Shown: positions 1 through 7,843, counted from the first letter of the stretch. The stretch is DNA of 64,000 bases from Paenisporosarcina macmurdoensis (GCF_042658845.1 NZ_JBHSRI010000018.1:434001-498000); one strand, 5' to 3'. Translations and numbers: made by a program. Notes: generated by a model not told the origin, from the sequence alone.

Positions 1-1258
1 CTTCTAGCACTTGTTGATTTTTCACTTCACATATCCCAGAAGAGAAAGACAATCTCACTGAATCTGTGCGATATTTTAATAACTGATCGTTACTACAAGC
101 ACCTTGTAGTGCTTCTAACATCTGTTTGGTTTCGGGACCATTATGATTTGGGAATAGTAAGAGAAATTCTTCCCCTCCCCATCTAGCGACAATATTCGGG
201 CTTGTTATTTGTCTTTTTAATAGATTCGCAAATGTTTGGAGAGCAATATCACCAAATGTATGGCCATATTGATCATTGATATTTTTAAAATGATCTAAGT
301 CTATTATCGCCACTGTGAAGGCTTTGTCATTTCCTTCGAACTTCTGTTGGACGTGTTTAATTTCTTCAATCATTTTGCGTCGATTGAATAAAGATGTTAA
401 AGGATCCGTTATTGATAAGATTTTCACTTGTTCTACTAATTGTTCCAGTTCTTTGTTGCGATCCTGCAGCAATTTTTCAGTTGCTTTTCTTTCTGTAATA
501 TCAACATGTGTTCCAATCATTCGGACGGCTATTCCCTCTTCATCACGCTCAACAGCTTTGCCGCGATCTAAAATCCAACGATATGTACCATCTGCATGCA
601 GCAAACGATGTTCACTTTCAAAAAAACTAGACTCGTTGTTAATATGCTCTTCAATGACCTGATCCACTCTTTTAACATCCATTGGGTGAATTCGCTTTCT
701 CCACTCACTTAATTCATTAGGTAATTCATGCTCTTCAAAACCTAACATCCCTTTCCAATGCTTTGAGAAAAAGACATCATTCTTTTTCATATTCCAATCC
801 CAAACGCCTTCTCTCGCACTATCAATAGCAGTTGCCCATCGGTGCTCTAAAGAAATATGCATATTAATTTCTTGTTTAATTTCAGTTTGATCAAAAAGAT
901 AAGAAAAAATGGATGTTTTATGCTGGTGTACACCGTGTTTTATGTATGTGTAAGATTTCATGAACCGAATATCTCCATTTTTAGCGTAAATTCTATATGA
1001 AGATTCCCAAAACGGGCTTTTTGAAGCAATGCGTTGATTTAAAATATCTCGGAATTTTTGTCGATCTTCTTCGAAAATAACCGATAATAAAGGCACTTTT
1101 CCTGATATCACTTCATCAGCTGTGTAACCTAAAATTCGTTGTATATTTGGTGTTATATAATCGACCGGTTGTTTATCAACTCCCATGGTCCAGTGCATAA
1201 AAATTACCGGACCATTCCAAGACATCTCTTGAAAAGATTTAGAAAAGTAATGTTCCAT
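1..1258 (-). CDS. PAS-PAS-GGDEF diguanylate cyclase, 3' end cut by window edge
   Basis: Reading the minus strand from ATG at 1258 gives an open frame with no stop down to base 1, so the C-terminus lies outside the window (about 419 codons visible). Two PAS-like segments are seen: residues about 20-110 (PNIQRILGYTADEV) and about 140-265, the second ending in the PAC-like VDITERKA. A GGDEF domain follows with the intact active-site motif ARWGGEEFLLLF near residue 360, preceded by DPLTSLFNRR. Family knowledge: such proteins make cyclic di-GMP in response to a signal sensed by PAS domains. There is no transmembrane stretch, so it is probably cytosolic. Whether an EAL domain follows cannot be seen. 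The ligand is unknown. Confidence 0.88.
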   Translation of the reverse strand, partial: MEHYFSKSFQEMSWNGPVIFMHWTMGVDKQPVDYITPNIQRILGYTADEVISGKVPLLSVIFEEDRQKFRDILNQRIASKSPFWESSYRIYAKNGDIRFMKSYTYIKHGVHQHKTSIFSYLFDQTEIKQEINMHISLEHRWATAIDSAREGVWDWNMKKNDVFFSKHWKGMLGFEEHELPNELSEWRKRIHPMDVKRVDQVIEEHINNESSFFESEHRLLHADGTYRWILDRGKAVERDEEGIAVRMIGTHVDITERKATEKLLQDRNKELEQLVEQVKILSITDPLTSLFNRRKMIEEIKHVQQKFEGNDKAFTVAIIDLDHFKNINDQYGHTFGDIALQTFANLLKRQITSPNIVARWGGEEFLLLFPNHNGPETKQMLEALQGACSNDQLLKYRTDSVRLSFSSGICEVKNQQVLE

Positions 1259-1322
1259 ATTACCCACTAATTACCACCTCGCTTATGCCATAAGTATATA
1301 TGATTACACATTATTTGGCTAC

Positions 1323-1934
1323 TTAAATTGAGGAATACCATTTCTGAGCGTCTTCTACTTCATTCATGGTAAGTTGATGACCACTGTTATACCAAATGTC
1401 TTTTACAGTTGCTTGATTAGAACGTAATACATCTATTAATTCCTGAGTCTCATTTTGTGGGATAATCGGATCGTTTGAACCTGCACCAATGAACACATAT
1501 GTGTTGTCTAGTGCTAGAACTTCTTGATTTCTATAAGGAACCATTGCATGGAATAAAATAGCTCGATCCACTAATTTTTCATGTTTCATAAGTAAGGTAG
1601 CAGCAATGTTTGCACCATTCGAATAGCCTATCATCGTAATTTGTTCACTTTTTGGTGCATAGTGTTGAATAGCATCATTTAAGAAATCATGCAGTTCTTG
1701 CGCACGGAAAAACAAGTCTACTTCATCAAAAACACCCTCAGCTAAACGACGGAAATAGCGTGGCATGCCACCTTCTAGAACATTACCTCGTACACCAAGT
1801 ATCGACGCATCCGGATCAATGTGCTTTCCTACATTAATTAAATCATGTTCGTTTCCACCTGTTCCATGTAACAAAATCAAAACATTCTTGTTGTTAGTAC
1901 CTTCTATAAAAATATGGTGATGAGTTTCATTCAT
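1323..1934 (-). CDS. mhqD: MhqD-like alpha/beta hydrolase (carboxylesterase/phospholipase family)
   Basis: 203-residue alpha/beta hydrolase. Visible catalytic elements are the oxyanion segment LLHGTGGNEHD, nucleophile Ser105 in GYSNG, Asp155 in GSNDPIIP and His186 in SGHQL. Length and motifs fit the MhqD/YodD group, which in Bacillus subtilis belongs to the MhqR regulon and is induced by quinone-like electrophiles; its substrate is not established. The ATG is preceded by a good AAGGAGG site. A perfect 20-bp palindrome lies about 25 bp upstream and resembles the MhqR operator, which supports the name. The gene diverges from the ABC-F gene on its right. Another carboxylesterase role remains possible. 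Confidence 0.82.
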   Translation of the reverse strand: MNETHHHIFIEGTNNKNVLILLHGTGGNEHDLINVGKHIDPDASILGVRGNVLEGGMPRYFRRLAEGVFDEVDLFFRAQELHDFLNDAIQHYAPKSEQITMIGYSNGANIAATLLMKHEKLVDRAILFHAMVPYRNQEVLALDNTYVFIGAGSNDPIIPQNETQELIDVLRSNQATVKDIWYNSGHQLTMNEVEDAQKWYSSI

Positions 1935-1958
1935 ATAAATCTCCTCCTTTTTTTAATC

Positions 1959-1978
1959 ATATCTCGAATTCGAGATAT
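1959..1978. promoter_or_regulatory. 20-bp perfect palindrome, probable MhqR operator
   Basis: ATATCTCGAATTCGAGATAT is an uninterrupted palindrome in the divergent spacer between the mhqD-like gene and the ABC-F gene. Its core ATCT-CGAATTCG-AGAT agrees with the operator that I recall for the MarR-family repressor MhqR of B. subtilis. It sits 25-44 bp upstream of the hydrolase start, a plausible position for repression. No mhqR gene lies in the window, so the regulator would have to be encoded elsewhere. Confidence 0.75.
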
Positions 1979-2017
1979 TTTCCACTTATAAAGATTCAGC
2001 ATTGTTATCACTATCCG

Positions 2018-2026
2018 TGTTATAAT
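2018..2026 (+). promoter_or_regulatory. Extended -10 promoter element for the ABC-F gene
   Basis: TGTTATAAT is a perfect extended -10 box (TG-N-TATAAT) 32 bp before the ABC-F start. No good -35 hexamer is found at 16-18 bp, which is tolerated by extended -10 promoters. Confidence 0.5.
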
Positions 2027-2058
2027 AGTAGCATTGTGAAAAATAAGGAGGTACTAGC

Positions 2059-3666
2059 ATGATTGCTGTAAGTAATGTAAGTTTGCGCTTCGGAGATCGT
2101 AAGCTATTCGAAGACGTTAATATAAGATTCAACCCAGGTAACTGTTATGGATTAATTGGTGCAAATGGTGCTGGAAAATCTACATTTATTAAGATTTTAT
2201 CAGGTGACCTTGAAACACAAGAAGGAAATGTCATCATGAACCCGAATGAACGTTTAGCGGTACTAAAACAAAATCACTTCGAGTACGAAGAGTTTGAAGT
2301 ATTAGAAACAGTGATGATGGGTCATAAACGTTTGTATGAAGTTATGAATGAAAAGAATGCTATCTATATGAAAGAAGATTTTTCTGACGAAGATGGTATG
2401 CGTGCTGCAGAACTTGAAGGTGAGTTTGCAGATATGAATGGTTGGGAAGCAGAATCTGAAGCTGCAATTCTCTTGCAAGGTTTAGGGATCGGTGAAGAAT
2501 CATTAACGAAAAAAATGGCTGACTTAACAGGTTCTGAAAAAGTAAAAGTATTACTTGCTCAGGCATTGTTCGGCAAACCGGATGTTCTTTTACTAGATGA
2601 GCCTACAAACCATTTAGATTTAAAAGCGATTCAATGGTTAGAGGAATTTTTAATTAACTTTGCCAATACAGTTATTGTTGTATCCCATGACCGTCACTTC
2701 CTAAACAAGGTGTGTACTCATATTGCAGATCTTGATTTCGGTAAAATCCAAGTTTATGTTGGAAACTACGATTTCTGGTATGAATCAAGTCAATTAGCTA
2801 CTAAACTGTCTCAAGATCATAATAGTAAAAAAGAAGAAAAAATTAAAGAACTTCAAGCATTTATCGCACGATTTAGCGCAAATGCTTCGAAATCAAAACA
2901 AGCAACTTCTCGTAAGAAAATGTTAGATAAAATTGAATTAGACGATATTCGTCCTTCTTCACGTAAATATCCATATGTAAACTTCCAAGTAGGACGTGAC
3001 ATTGGTAACGATGTTATGGCTGCACAAGGAATTTCATTTGAACATGACGGTCATGCATTATTTAAAGACATTCATTTCTCTATAAACAAAGATGATAAAA
3101 TTATTTTAATTGGTGATCCAATTGCTAAGTCTTCATTACTTCGAGTATTAGCTGAAGAAGTTGAACCAAGTGAAGGCTCAATTCGTTGGGGTGTAACAAC
3201 AGCACGTACGTACTTCCCTATTGATTACAGCGAATACTTTACAGGAAATGAAAACTCGTTAGTAGATTGGTTACGTCAGTATTCACCTGATGACGAAAGT
3301 GAAACATTCTTACGTGGTTTCTTAGGACGTATGTTATTCTCTGGAGAAGAAGTGAAGAAAAAACCTTCTGTTTTATCTGGTGGAGAAAAAGTACGTTGTA
3401 TGTTATCAAAAATGATGCTTGCTAATGCCAATGTATTGCTTTTAGATGAACCGACAAACCATTTAGACTTAGAATCAATTCAAGCGCTCAATAACGGTTT
3501 GATTTCTTTCAAAGGCGCAATGATTTTCACATCTCATGACCATCAGTTTATCCAAACGATTGCTAATCGTGTAATTGAAATCATGCCTGATGGTTCAATT
3601 CTTGACAAGCAATTATCATTTGATGACTTCTTAGAGTGGAAAGAATCTCAAGGAATCAAAGCATAA
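2059..3666 (+). CDS. ykpA: ABC-F family ATPase, YkpA/YbiT type
   Basis: 535 residues with two ABC cassettes and no membrane segments, as in ABC-F proteins that act on the ribosome rather than in transport. The first Walker A is GANGAGKST (residues 34-42), with Walker B LLLDEPTNHLDL near 177-188. The signature of cassette 1 is altered to LTGSEK (156-161). The linker contains the basic ASKSKQATSRKK. The second cassette has LSGGEKVR and a second DEPTNHLDL, but its Walker A is degenerate (GDPIAKSS, 352-359). From memory, B. subtilis YkpA shows the same degeneracy, so this is a group trait and not a broken gene. A strong AAGGAGG site precedes the ATG. It is monocistronic and ends at a hairpin terminator. 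Its exact ribosomal role is unknown; nothing marks it as an antibiotic-resistance member. Confidence 0.92.
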   Translation: MIAVSNVSLRFGDRKLFEDVNIRFNPGNCYGLIGANGAGKSTFIKILSGDLETQEGNVIMNPNERLAVLKQNHFEYEEFEVLETVMMGHKRLYEVMNEKNAIYMKEDFSDEDGMRAAELEGEFADMNGWEAESEAAILLQGLGIGEESLTKKMADLTGSEKVKVLLAQALFGKPDVLLLDEPTNHLDLKAIQWLEEFLINFANTVIVVSHDRHFLNKVCTHIADLDFGKIQVYVGNYDFWYESSQLATKLSQDHNSKKEEKIKELQAFIARFSANASKSKQATSRKKMLDKIELDDIRPSSRKYPYVNFQVGRDIGNDVMAAQGISFEHDGHALFKDIHFSINKDDKIILIGDPIAKSSLLRVLAEEVEPSEGSIRWGVTTARTYFPIDYSEYFTGNENSLVDWLRQYSPDDESETFLRGFLGRMLFSGEEVKKKPSVLSGGEKVRCMLSKMMLANANVLLLDEPTNHLDLESIQALNNGLISFKGAMIFTSHDHQFIQTIANRVIEIMPDGSILDKQLSFDDFLEWKESQGIKA

Positions 3667-3671
3667 TAAAT

Positions 3672-3706
3672 AAAAAGTGCGAAGGGTTTATCCCCTTTGC
3701 ACTTTT
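3672..3706. terminator. Bidirectional hairpin terminator
   Basis: A 15-bp stem (AAAAAGTGCGAAGGG paired with CCCTTTGCACTTTTT, one G-U) with a short loop, flanked by A-rich and T-rich runs. It separates the convergent ABC-F gene and DUF1232 gene and can serve both strands. Confidence 0.88.
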
Positions 3707-4191
3707 TATTTGGATTTTTTCAAGAACATTCCTAGAAGAGATCGAGCTGGCAATTTCGCTAGCAAACCATCGCTTGATTTAGAAATTTTCTTTAATACAT
3801 CAAGCAATTTTTCATCGCCTAACCAATGTTCTTCCAATACTTCTGGGGAAAATTTATTTACTAGCGTATTCACAACGAATGTTGCTACAATAATGTCATC
3901 AATAAATCCACCTGGACCAATTAAGCCTTCAGGAATTACATCGATTGGAGCAATAAAGTATAAAATACCGCTGCCAATTAAGGCTTTGCTTTTCCCATCA
4001 ATGCGATTATCTAGTATTGATTTTGTTAATAAGTAGAATAAATCTGGTGCGAATAATAAGTAAGATGAATATTTACTTGCACTTCCTGATTTTGATTCTA
4101 AAAATGAAGTAATCTTACCGCGAAGTTTTTCATAAAAATCTTGTTGTGTCTTAATTGTTGGTAAGTCATGTTTTAATTCATAATCTGTCAT
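3706..4191 (-). CDS. DUF1232 (YkvA-type) membrane-associated protein
   Basis: 161 residues. The DUF1232 hallmark is seen at about residues 80-110: ILYFIAPIDVIPEGL, then GPGGFIDDIIVA, a short hydrophobic hairpin with an Asp-Asp pair. The N-terminal 60 residues are charged and probably helical. Family function is unknown. The ATG at 4191 follows a good GGAAGGGGA site. The stop codon lies inside the shared terminator with the convergent gene. Confidence 0.85.
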   Translation of the reverse strand: MTDYELKHDLPTIKTQQDFYEKLRGKITSFLESKSGSASKYSSYLLFAPDLFYLLTKSILDNRIDGKSKALIGSGILYFIAPIDVIPEGLIGPGGFIDDIIVATFVVNTLVNKFSPEVLEEHWLGDEKLLDVLKKISKSSDGLLAKLPARSLLGMFLKKSK

Positions 4192-4299
4192 GTTTATTCC
4201 CCTTCCTTACAACATACTATACCAAAAAAACAGAATTTTGAAACGTTTAATCATTATCAACCGTCTATATTACTAAACAAAGTGATTGGAGGTCGAGTC

Positions 4300-5022
4300 A
4301 TGTCGTTAATTAAGTTTATTCCAATTCTTATACTTTTCTTACTGTTGAGTGCTTGTGGTGAAGATCCAGTGGAAGAACCTTCCGATTCAAATGAAAATCC
4401 TTCTACGGAAGAACAACAACCTGAAGAAAACATTGAAGAACCAGAGAAAATCGTTACAGAACCAGAACCAGTACCTGAACCTGAACCTGAACCTGAACCT
4501 GAACCTGTTATTATCCAATTTTCTAATTACTTCATGCAAGACGGAGCAACAGCTACTTATTTAGGTGACGGAAACGAATATGCAAGTTATCAAGCACGGA
4601 CACAGTGGCACAATGACACTACGGTTTCCATCTATGAAGACAATGGCGGAACCACACTTTTACGTACTTATCGAATTTCAGATGAGTCAATTGATTTGAT
4701 ACAGGAACAAGGAGAATTTTATGACGAGTTTAATCCAACTGATGAGGAGTTGCAAGAACTCCCTATACTTTCGACTTTTCTAAAACTACCTTTAGAAGCT
4801 GGCGAAGTATTTGACGATTGGGAAATAATTAGTGTAGATCAAACGCTTGAGACACCATATCAACTTTTTGAACAAGTAATCGTCTTGGAAAAAACGGATG
4901 ACACCGGAGCCATTCAGCGTAAATATATCGTAGAGCAATACGGTGAAATTAAAAGAGAGTTTATTATGCTAGAAGAAGACACTGAATTTATCGTAACATC
5001 AACGCTTGAATCAGTTGAATAA
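4300..5022 (+). CDS. Pro-Glu-repeat lipoprotein of unknown function
   Basis: A 240-residue predicted lipoprotein. I start it at ATG 4300, which follows GGAGG at good spacing; an upstream in-frame GTG at 4282 lies inside that site and is unlikely. The N-terminus is a type II signal peptide ending in the lipobox LLSAC, so Cys21 should be lipidated. Residues about 25-75 form an acidic, disordered spacer with a run of Glu-Pro dipeptides, encoded by a hexanucleotide repeat. The C-terminal 165 residues look like a compact beta-rich extracytoplasmic domain (DGATATYLGDGNEYASYQ, then EVFDDWEIISVDQTLE). I do not recognise a named family. It is monocistronic, with a terminator after the stop. Confidence 0.8.
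   Translation: MSLIKFIPILILFLLLSACGEDPVEEPSDSNENPSTEEQQPEENIEEPEKIVTEPEPVPEPEPEPEPEPVIIQFSNYFMQDGATATYLGDGNEYASYQARTQWHNDTTVSIYEDNGGTTLLRTYRISDESIDLIQEQGEFYDEFNPTDEELQELPILSTFLKLPLEAGEVFDDWEIISVDQTLETPYQLFEQVIVLEKTDDTGAIQRKYIVEQYGEIKREFIMLEEDTEFIVTSTLESVE
4474..4506 (+). repeat. Hexanucleotide (CCTGAA)5.5 microsatellite in lipoprotein gene
   Basis: Five and a half exact CCTGAA units encode the Glu-Pro spacer just after the lipobox region. Unit gain or loss keeps the frame and changes only the length of the surface spacer. Confidence 0.95.
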
Positions 5023-5024
5023 AA

Positions 5025-5058
5025 AAGAAGAGGCATCCGAATTTGGATTGCCTCTTTA
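5025..5058. terminator. Terminator between lipoprotein and csp genes
   Basis: AAGAGGCATCC pairs with GGATTGCCTCTT (one bulge). On the minus strand the stem is followed by a clean T run (CTTCTTTTTT), so it mainly terminates the cold-shock gene; the plus-strand tail is weaker. Confidence 0.8.
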
Positions 5059-5067
5059 CGTGTTCAA

Positions 5068-5268
5068 TTAGATTTTAGTTACGTTAGCAGCTTGTGGTCC
5101 GCGGTTTCCATCGACAACTTCAAACTCAACTTTTTGACCTTCTTCTAGAGTTTTAAAGCCTTCTCCTTGGATTGCTGAGAAATGAACAAAAACGTCGTCT
5201 CCACCATCAATTTCAATGAAACCAAAACCTTTTTCTGAGTTGAACCATTTTACTGTACCTTGTTTCAT
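5068..5268 (-). CDS. CspA-family cold-shock RNA chaperone
   Basis: 66-residue cold-shock domain protein beginning MKQGTVKWFNSEKGFGFIE. RNP-1 (KGFGFI) and RNP-2 (DVFVHF) are intact, as is the C-terminal GPQAANV. These proteins bind single-stranded RNA and DNA and prevent mRNA structure at low temperature. The start is the ATG at 5268, behind a GGGGG site; longer readings upstream lack homology. The gene has a consensus sigma-A promoter and a leader of about 140 nt, the architecture typical of cold-inducible csp mRNAs. It resembles B. subtilis CspB, CspC and CspD equally, so no symbol is given. Confidence 0.95.
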   Translation of the reverse strand: MKQGTVKWFNSEKGFGFIEIDGGDDVFVHFSAIQGEGFKTLEEGQKVEFEVVDGNRGPQAANVTKI

Positions 5269-5411
5269 GAACAAACCCCCAAAAAATAAAGTAAACAATT
5301 TAGATTGAATTCGTTAAAACCAAAAAATCCACATACACAATAGTACCAGCAAACGCCGATCACTACTGAAAATATGTGAATACCGGTTTACGGTGAAACA
5401 ATTTCAATTGT
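5269..5411 (-). promoter_or_regulatory. Long 5' leader of the csp mRNA
   Basis: From the predicted start site near 5411 to the ATG there are about 143 untranslated nucleotides without an ORF. Long leaders act as thermosensors in cspA-type mRNAs (established in E. coli and B. subtilis). I could not fold it here, so the thermosensor role is inferred from position and length. Confidence 0.5.
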
Positions 5412-5418
5412 TAACAAT
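5407..5418. repeat. 12-bp palindrome ATTGTTAACAAT at the csp start site
   Basis: A perfect palindrome directly downstream of the -10 box and overlapping the predicted transcription start. It could be an operator; no regulator is suggested by the neighbourhood. Confidence 0.6.
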
Positions 5419-5446
5419 ATTATAACATTTGTCCAATAACTGTCAA
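5419..5446 (-). promoter_or_regulatory. Consensus sigma-A promoter of the csp gene
   Basis: On the minus strand, TTGACA (complement of 5441-5446), 16 bp, then TATAAT (complement of 5419-5424). Both hexamers match consensus exactly, which suggests strong transcription with control exercised afterwards. Confidence 0.85.
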
Positions 5447-5483
5447 TTTTAATTTTTGTGTTTTTATAGCCTTTTGTGTCTTT

Positions 5484-5777
5484 TTATAATTGAATAGGCT
5501 TCCCGTTTTTAAGCCACAATACACCATGATACGTTTGTAAATCATCATCGCAAGCCTCACAAAACTCCTGTTCATCTTCAGTCCAAAAAGCCCAGCATGT
5601 TCCTTTTTGATTAGCCTCATTCGGATAAATAGCACGAAATTTACTTAGCAATGAATCTACGTATTCATTCGCTTCTTTTTCAGAAGAAAATACCTGCTTT
5701 TCGATAATATATTCTTCCCAACCCGTGAACATCCACCAAGGCTCATATCCGGCTTTCATATAAAATACTTCATTCAT
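5484..5777 (-). CDS. DUF1033 family protein
   Basis: 97 residues, rich in aromatic and acidic residues. The N-terminal pattern YEPWWMFTGWEEYI is characteristic of DUF1033, a small family of Bacilli and Lactobacilli without known function. A second conserved region is FWTEDEQEFCEACDDDLQTYHGV. No signal peptide or membrane helix. The ATG follows AAAGGATG. It stands alone, between the csp promoter and a divergent spacer. Confidence 0.8.
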   Translation of the reverse strand: MNEVFYMKAGYEPWWMFTGWEEYIIEKQVFSSEKEANEYVDSLLSKFRAIYPNEANQKGTCWAFWTEDEQEFCEACDDDLQTYHGVLWLKNGKPIQL

Positions 5778-5848
5778 AACTTTTCATCCTTTTCTGTATT
5801 GCCTTATTTCTCATTTTAACAAATGAATCGTCAGCGTCTAGTGATTTG

Positions 5849-5928
5849 CTTATATTAAATTTCACTTGTAGCACGTAAACCCTGTTAACAATGCTAAATC
5901 ATTGATTACTCCCCAAATTTAATATAAG
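5849..5928. repeat. 14-bp inverted repeat with 52-bp spacer
   Basis: CTTATATTAAATTT (5849-5862) and its exact reverse complement AAATTTAATATAAG (5915-5928). The pair lies just upstream of the sigma-W type promoter of xpaC. It may be a pair of half-sites for a DNA-binding protein or a large stem in a transcript crossing the region. No known operator is recognised. Confidence 0.7.
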
Positions 5929-5945
5929 TTTAGTCTTAATACAGA

Positions 5946-5973
5946 TGAAACCTTTTGTACCGCCAATCGTATG
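5946..5973 (+). promoter_or_regulatory. Sigma-W type ECF promoter for xpaC-telA
   Basis: TGAAAC (5946-5951), exactly 16 bp, then CGTATG (5968-5973). This matches the B. subtilis sigma-W consensus TGAAAC-N16-CGTA. It lies 33 bp before the xpaC start. As I recall, xpaC and yaaN are in the sigma-W regulon of B. subtilis, which agrees. Confidence 0.8.
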
Positions 5974-6006
5974 TAATAGAGAAGAACTCTTAAGGAGGGT
6001 TGCAAG

Positions 6007-6681
6007 ATGATCGATGTAAAGTACTTTATAATTCGACATTTGCTTAGTATCCCCATATTTTTTGGAAGCTGGATAGCGTTCCAATCTGGATTAGGTATTC
6101 ATTTCGCACTTGCAGGAATCTTTTCCGTTGGTACTTATGCTATATCCAATCAACTTTTAAAAGTGGTACAATCGCGAATGATTGTTTCAAAATATGGCTT
6201 GTCGATGGCTGAGTATCGTCATATTAATACGCAGTTAAACGAAGCAAAAACTAAACTTAAACAATTAAATGGATACTATATGAAAGTTCGTTCAATCAGA
6301 GCATTTAAACAATTATTTGAAATGAACCGTCTTGCAAAACGCATTGTCCAGATCGTTAAAACCGATCCAAAGAAATTTTATCAAGTAGAATCGTTTTTCT
6401 ATGCTCATTTGGAAACGGCAGTAGAGCTTACTTCAAAATATACTTTACTTGTCTCACAACCAGTTAAAGCACAAGATATCCAAATTGCCTTGCAAGATAC
6501 TCGTGAGACATTGTTAGAGCTTAATCAAGTGATGGAAAAAGATTTGCGTCAAGTGCTGTCTTCAGATATTGAACATTTAAGAATGGAACTTGATTTCGCT
6601 AAAATTTCATTAAGGAAGCAAGACACTCCCCTACTGCTGAAAGGAGATTTACAAGATGACCGAAAAACAATCGGCTCCTAG
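6007..6681 (+). CDS. xpaC: XpaC family protein
   Basis: 224 residues. Two hydrophobic segments at about 10-48 (LLSIPIFFGSWIAFQSG, IHFALAGIFSVGTYAI) form a membrane hairpin; the rest is a long helical, probably coiled-coil cytoplasmic domain. This is the layout of the XpaC family, named for an old X-phosphate hydrolysis phenotype whose biochemistry is unclear. The ATG follows AAGGAGGG. It overlaps telA by 26 bp, so the two are translationally coupled, as xpaC-yaaN are elsewhere. The sigma-W type promoter upstream suggests an envelope-stress role. Confidence 0.85.
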   Translation: MIDVKYFIIRHLLSIPIFFGSWIAFQSGLGIHFALAGIFSVGTYAISNQLLKVVQSRMIVSKYGLSMAEYRHINTQLNEAKTKLKQLNGYYMKVRSIRAFKQLFEMNRLAKRIVQIVKTDPKKFYQVESFFYAHLETAVELTSKYTLLVSQPVKAQDIQIALQDTRETLLELNQVMEKDLRQVLSSDIEHLRMELDFAKISLRKQDTPLLLKGDLQDDRKTIGS

Positions 6682-7843
6682 CCAATCGAAAACTTTAGAT
6701 GATTTACTTAATTCACCATTTGAAATGCAACCACAAATGAAGGATCAAGACGACCCTATTAATGAAAAACTGCCTGTAAAAATAATTGACAGATTATCTG
6801 AAGAAGAAAAACAAAAAGCCTATACACTTGCTTCTCAAATTCCTGCTGGTAATTATGAGGCAATCCTAACATATGGTGCCAATGCACAAACGGAACTTTC
6901 CAGGTTTTCACATCAAATGCTTGACCATGTACAAAAGAAAGATATTGGTCCTGTAGGAGATATATTAAAGGATTTAATGGACAAGCTTGGGGAAATGAAT
7001 CCTGAAGAATTAACCAATCAAAAAAAATCAGGAATTAAACGATTATTTGGCAAAGTATCTCGTTCTGTTCAAGAGTTGATGACTAAATACCAAAAACTTA
7101 GTACACAAATTGACCGTATCGGTATTCAGCTCGAACATTCTAAACGAGGTTTAATCGAAGATGTTCATATGTTAGATAAGTTATATGATCAAAATAAAGC
7201 ATATTTTCAAGCTTTAAATGTGTATATTGCTGCAGCTGAAATTAAACGAGATGAAATTCTAAATGAAACCATTCCTGCCCTTCGTCAGAAAGCAGAAGCA
7301 TCTTCTGATCAAATGGCTTATCAAGAAGTAAACGATATGGCTCAATTCTTAGATCGCTTAGAAAAACGTTTGTATGATTTACAACTTTCACGTCAAATTA
7401 CGATACAAAGTGCTCCTCAGATACGAATGATTCAACAAACTAATCAGACATTAGCTGAAAAGATTCAATCATCAATTATGACTTCTATTCCATTATGGAA
7501 AAATCAAATTGCCATTGCATTAACACTTAATCGTCAATTTAAAGCAGTTGAGGCGCAAAAACAAGTGACGAAAACAACGAATGATTTACTATTGAAAAAC
7601 TCGGAAATGTTAAAGATTAACAGCATTGAAACTGCAAAAGAAAATGAGCGAGGAATCGTTGAAATTGAAACATTAAAACAAACGCAAGAGAATTTGCTAC
7701 AAACAATCGAAGAAACACTTCGTATTCAAGCAGATGGCCGCGTAAAACGAAAATCAGCAGAAGTTGAAATAGCACGAATGGAAGAACAGCTAAAACAACG
7801 ACTATTAATCGTTCATCAAGAACAAGAAAACCGTCCTCGCTAA
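6656..7843 (+). CDS. yaaN: TelA/YaaN family (toxic-anion resistance type) protein
   Basis: 395-residue, almost wholly helical protein of the TelA family. Typical stretches are PAGNYEAILTYGANAQTELSRFSH near residue 63 and the C-terminal IVEIETLKQTQENLLQTIEETL. Despite the tellurite-resistance name, family members in Bacilli are linked to envelope stress and lantibiotic tolerance; no enzymatic activity is known. It lies second in an operon with xpaC, overlapping it by 26 bp. Its last five codons form the 5' arm of the terminator. Confidence 0.88.
   Translation: MTEKQSAPSQSKTLDDLLNSPFEMQPQMKDQDDPINEKLPVKIIDRLSEEEKQKAYTLASQIPAGNYEAILTYGANAQTELSRFSHQMLDHVQKKDIGPVGDILKDLMDKLGEMNPEELTNQKKSGIKRLFGKVSRSVQELMTKYQKLSTQIDRIGIQLEHSKRGLIEDVHMLDKLYDQNKAYFQALNVYIAAAEIKRDEILNETIPALRQKAEASSDQMAYQEVNDMAQFLDRLEKRLYDLQLSRQITIQSAPQIRMIQQTNQTLAEKIQSSIMTSIPLWKNQIAIALTLNRQFKAVEAQKQVTKTTNDLLLKNSEMLKINSIETAKENERGIVEIETLKQTQENLLQTIEETLRIQADGRVKRKSAEVEIARMEEQLKQRLLIVHQEQENRPR

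Noticed and set aside
3677..4036. 119-codon plus-strand frame opposite the DUF1232 gene
   Set aside because: Shadow of a well-supported gene on the other strand; it starts within the shared terminator.
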